Source: Armatimonadota bacterium (GTDB taxonomy: Bacteria > Armatimonadota > Armatimonadia > Armatimonadales > Armatimonadaceae). From it: 8,687 bases of DNA. Location of the stretch: assembly GCA_030833025.1 (NCBI GenBank), contig JAURHZ010000085.1:1-8687 (forward strand). Reading direction: 5' to 3'. The position numbers and the translations under genes are program-made. A model generated the notes under the pieces. It searched no databases. It worked only from the letters and a program-made list of their open reading frames with translations, and was not told the DNA's origin. Each line of letters opens with the position of its first letter. Position 1 is the first letter of the stretch. Positions 6,979-8,687 of this stretch are shown here, piece by piece.

Positions 6979-7772
6979 AGCTCCTCCTCGAAGTACGAAC
7001 CGCGCTCAAGAGATAACCAGAGGCGCAGCGCCGTTGCAAGGCCGCCCACACCGAGGCCAAAGTCGATAGCCATAATCGCAGGAGAGTTGACCTTCTTGAG
7101 GATCCAGTTCGCCAAGTTTTCGACTCTCAGGTTTGCAGTCAGGCCTTCGTTCGGGATGCCATTTGTAATCGCCTGTCCAATGGCAACCTGCCCAAGCATA
7201 ATGATTGCAGCAGACACGAGCAGAATCGTGGCTTCTGTAGAACGAATCCGGAACGCTCTATAGGCTGCAGAAACGATATAGAACGCGATGATTGAGAACA
7301 TCGTGGCATCGAGGCTCTTCATGAGACCCGAATACGCAAACTCATTGAGCTGATGTACCCAAGGAGCCTTGATGTACTCTTTGCCAATGTGTGCGATGAC
7401 CATGACAACCATACAGACAACAAGCACAAGTGAGTAGGCCCATCCGGATTGTGACCGGGCTATCTTCCGCATATGGATGGAAACGAGGGAATAGACGCCC
7501 AAGCCAAGTGCAAAGGATTGAAGGACAGTGGTGATGTCTGAGAATGGCTTGATATATGCCGTCAGGAAGTTCTTTTGATCGCCTTCGGGGCCGCTCACTG
7601 GCCAGAAGAACTCAAGTGCATAAAAGAGTCCCGCTGCAAAAGTCACGCCCATAATCAATGGACGTCGAAGCTTGGTTGGAACGAGAGTCAACGCAAAGAA
7701 AAGGATTACGGATACAACAGCCGCTCCAGCCAAATGGGTATAGAGCGCGGCTCCATGCTGTGCCTGAAACAT
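6975..7772 (-). CDS. Uncharacterised membrane protein, about seven TM segments (operon gene 2)
   Basis: The protein has 265 residues from the ATG at 7772; a GTG directly before it (7775) would add one residue. ATG is preferred because GGAGG (7783-7779) lies 6 bases before it but only 3 before the GTG. The junction with the gene upstream is TGATG, sharing one base. Hydrophobic segments fall at about 12-31, 36-58, 76-98, 106-127, 148-170, 174-200 and 228-252. A short polar insert, VSGPEGDQKNFL, follows the second, and an external-looking loop, NGIPNEGLTANLRVENLANW, precedes the last. The end, LRLWLSLERGSYFEEEL, is acidic. It shows no motif of a known transporter, and the spacing does not suggest a rhodopsin. 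It is probably a membrane subunit of the same complex as its coupled neighbours. Gene boundaries are well supported; function is unknown. Confidence 0.9.
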   Translation of the reverse strand: MFQAQHGAALYTHLAGAAVVSVILFFALTLVPTKLRRPLIMGVTFAAGLFYALEFFWPVSGPEGDQKNFLTAYIKPFSDITTVLQSFALGLGVYSLVSIHMRKIARSQSGWAYSLVLVVCMVVMVIAHIGKEYIKAPWVHQLNEFAYSGLMKSLDATMFSIIAFYIVSAAYRAFRIRSTEATILLVSAAIIMLGQVAIGQAITNGIPNEGLTANLRVENLANWILKKVNSPAIMAIDFGLGVGGLATALRLWLSLERGSYFEEEL

Positions 7773-8581
7773 CACTTACCTCCCTTGTCCGGCGTGAAAT
7801 AGCTGGCAACTGGCATGTCTTTGTCCTCGAAGAGATTCTTGACAAGCGGAAGCTTTGCAAGTGTAAGGAGGAAGCCAAGCATCACTACCACCAAGATGCC
7901 AATCTTGACTCTGTCCTGACCAATCATCGATCCGAGGAGCGTTGGCTGTCGGGTGAGATAAGCCGTTGCTGCGTAGTATTCATCCCCGATAATTACGTAG
8001 TCACAGCTAGCAATAAAGAATGGGATTTGCGTTGTACTAGGAGTCCCTGCAACCTGAATTGCACCGACCATGTTAGCGTTTTCCGCCATAATCAACGATT
8101 CTGCGAAGAACGTACCGAAAAGGAATGTTGCAGCGTACTGTTCGCGCTGAATCATTCCCGCCACGCCTGCCGCATATGCAAACTGCTGATTGGATAGGTA
8201 ACGAACATCATCGGATGAAAACGCATCCCCACGACCAGCTTTGTTATATGCGGAGCCGATTGCATCTTCAGCAATCGGTAGCAGTGCTGCTTCGTAGATA
8301 GGCATTTGTACCTTGGTTCCGTAGCGTGCCGCAGCGGACGCAATATTGGTACAAATCGCAAGGGCCTGAAGCGTCACTACATCGATGCCGCCGAGGCCGG
8401 ACGACAACAGAATCCCGCGGCCCATTTCAACCGCACGGCCTACTGCTTCATCGATAGCGGTCAAACCCGGGATACGGCGGATAAACAATTTCTTGCCACG
8501 CTGTGCTGCGATGACTGTCCAGACGATTACCGCTGAGATGACAATCAGGATTACACGGGCTGGCCATGTTGCATGGTTCAT
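7772..8581 (-). CDS. DUF6754-like membrane protein (operon gene 1)
   Basis: The protein has 269 residues. A membrane helix at about 9-26 is followed by basic RGKKLFIRR (28-36), which favours the central domain facing the cytoplasm. The core (about 37-223) has blocks I recognise from memory as DUF6754: GLTAIDEAVGRAVEMGR (39-55), FGTFFAESLIMAE (155-167), GAIQVAGTPSTTQIPFF (173-189) and CDYVIIGDEYYAATAYL (193-209). Conserved-looking polar residues are E161, E167, Q185, D194, D200 and E201. A second helix lies at about 227-243, followed by LVKNLFEDKDMPV and a short polar tail. DUF6754 has no known activity. The ATG at 8581 directly follows a TAA of an upstream frame (8584-8582). The nearest Shine-Dalgarno-like run, GAGGAGAGG (8601-8593), is 11 bases away, somewhat far, so translation probably depends on coupling. 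It is the first complete gene of the operon. Confidence 0.88.
   Translation of the reverse strand: MNHATWPARVILIVISAVIVWTVIAAQRGKKLFIRRIPGLTAIDEAVGRAVEMGRGILLSSGLGGIDVVTLQALAICTNIASAAARYGTKVQMPIYEAALLPIAEDAIGSAYNKAGRGDAFSSDDVRYLSNQQFAYAAGVAGMIQREQYAATFLFGTFFAESLIMAENANMVGAIQVAGTPSTTQIPFFIASCDYVIIGDEYYAATAYLTRQPTLLGSMIGQDRVKIGILVVVMLGFLLTLAKLPLVKNLFEDKDMPVASYFTPDKGGK
7779..7783 (-). promoter_or_regulatory. Shine-Dalgarno GGAGG choosing ATG 7772 over GTG 7775
   Basis: Read on the - strand, GGAGG is followed by TAA, GTG, ATG. Spacing is 3 bases to the GTG and 6 to the ATG, so the ATG is the better start and the coding regions overlap by a single base. Confidence 0.7.
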
Positions 8582-8687
8582 TTAACTGGGAGCCTCTCCT
8601 CGGGAAACGTCGTTACGAACGCCGGATTTCAGGACGGTCAATTCTTCGATTCTTTGTATCAGACATTCAACTCCGTCCCTCGATGTC
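8582..8687 (-). CDS. C-terminal end of a gene that enters from beyond the right edge
   Basis: On the - strand one frame stays open from the right edge for 34 codons and ends with TAA at 8584-8582, flush against the ATG at 8581. The other two frames hit stops near the edge. The visible tail includes GVECLIQRIEELTVLKSGV, which looks like an amphipathic or coiled-coil helix, then a polar end (RNDVSRGEAPS). Flush stop/start spacing matches the tight packing of the rest of the operon, so this is probably the preceding operon gene. Thirty-four codons open by chance is not rare, so the support is mostly positional. The product is not identifiable. Confidence 0.45.
   Translation of the reverse strand, partial: TSRDGVECLIQRIEELTVLKSGVRNDVSRGEAPS

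Noticed and set aside
6975..7772. Seven-helix membrane protein as a rhodopsin
   Set aside because: The last helix lacks the expected Lys in a retinal-binding context, and the tail and loop pattern do not resemble known rhodopsins.
7658..8197. Long + strand frame opposite the DUF6754-like gene
   Set aside because: It is antisense to two well-supported overlapping genes, has no ribosome binding site, and its Cys/His/Arg-rich translation is typical of a shadow frame.

Overview
This window looks like chromosomal DNA from a free-living bacterium of a lineage rich in planctomycete-type cytochrome/DUF1549/DUF1553 and DUF1501 proteins. Planctomycetota, Verrucomicrobiota, Armatimonadota and Acidobacteriota all carry such pairs. 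The DUF6754-like operon on the other strand, a family I associate from memory with Chloroflexota and Armatimonadota, makes Armatimonadota a reasonable guess, but the sequence alone does not settle the phylum. Base composition is close to balanced by eye. I see no tRNA, rRNA, CRISPR array, insertion sequence or phage gene.

Left half, + strand: (1) the 3' part of an FAD-linked oxidoreductase gene (PCMH-type FAD domain, GlcE/AGPS-like) that enters from outside the window; (2) a 300-base gap with no convincing gene; (3) a two-gene operon made of a Sec-exported 836-residue protein (planctomycete cytochrome c + DUF1549 + DUF1553, two CxxCH haem motifs) and a Tat-exported 484-residue DUF1501 protein, 9 bases apart; (4) a strong intrinsic terminator at 5266-5295.

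Right half, - strand, convergent with the left half: a tightly packed operon of four membrane-protein genes, transcribed from about 8581 down to 5444 and closed by its own hairpin at 5387-5417. In transcription order they are a DUF6754-like protein, a protein with about seven membrane segments, a protein with an exported soluble domain anchored at both ends, and a protein with about six membrane segments. Each internal junction overlaps by 1 or 4 bases (TGATG, ATGA, GTGA) and carries a good Shine-Dalgarno sequence. A fifth reading frame ends flush against the first start codon and runs off the right edge, so the operon probably starts outside the window.

The left pair is a known but functionally obscure exported redox-type module. 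The right operon is the best candidate for an undescribed system: four co-translated inner-membrane proteins, none with a recognisable enzymatic or transport motif, that look built to form one complex with a soluble domain facing out of the cytoplasm.
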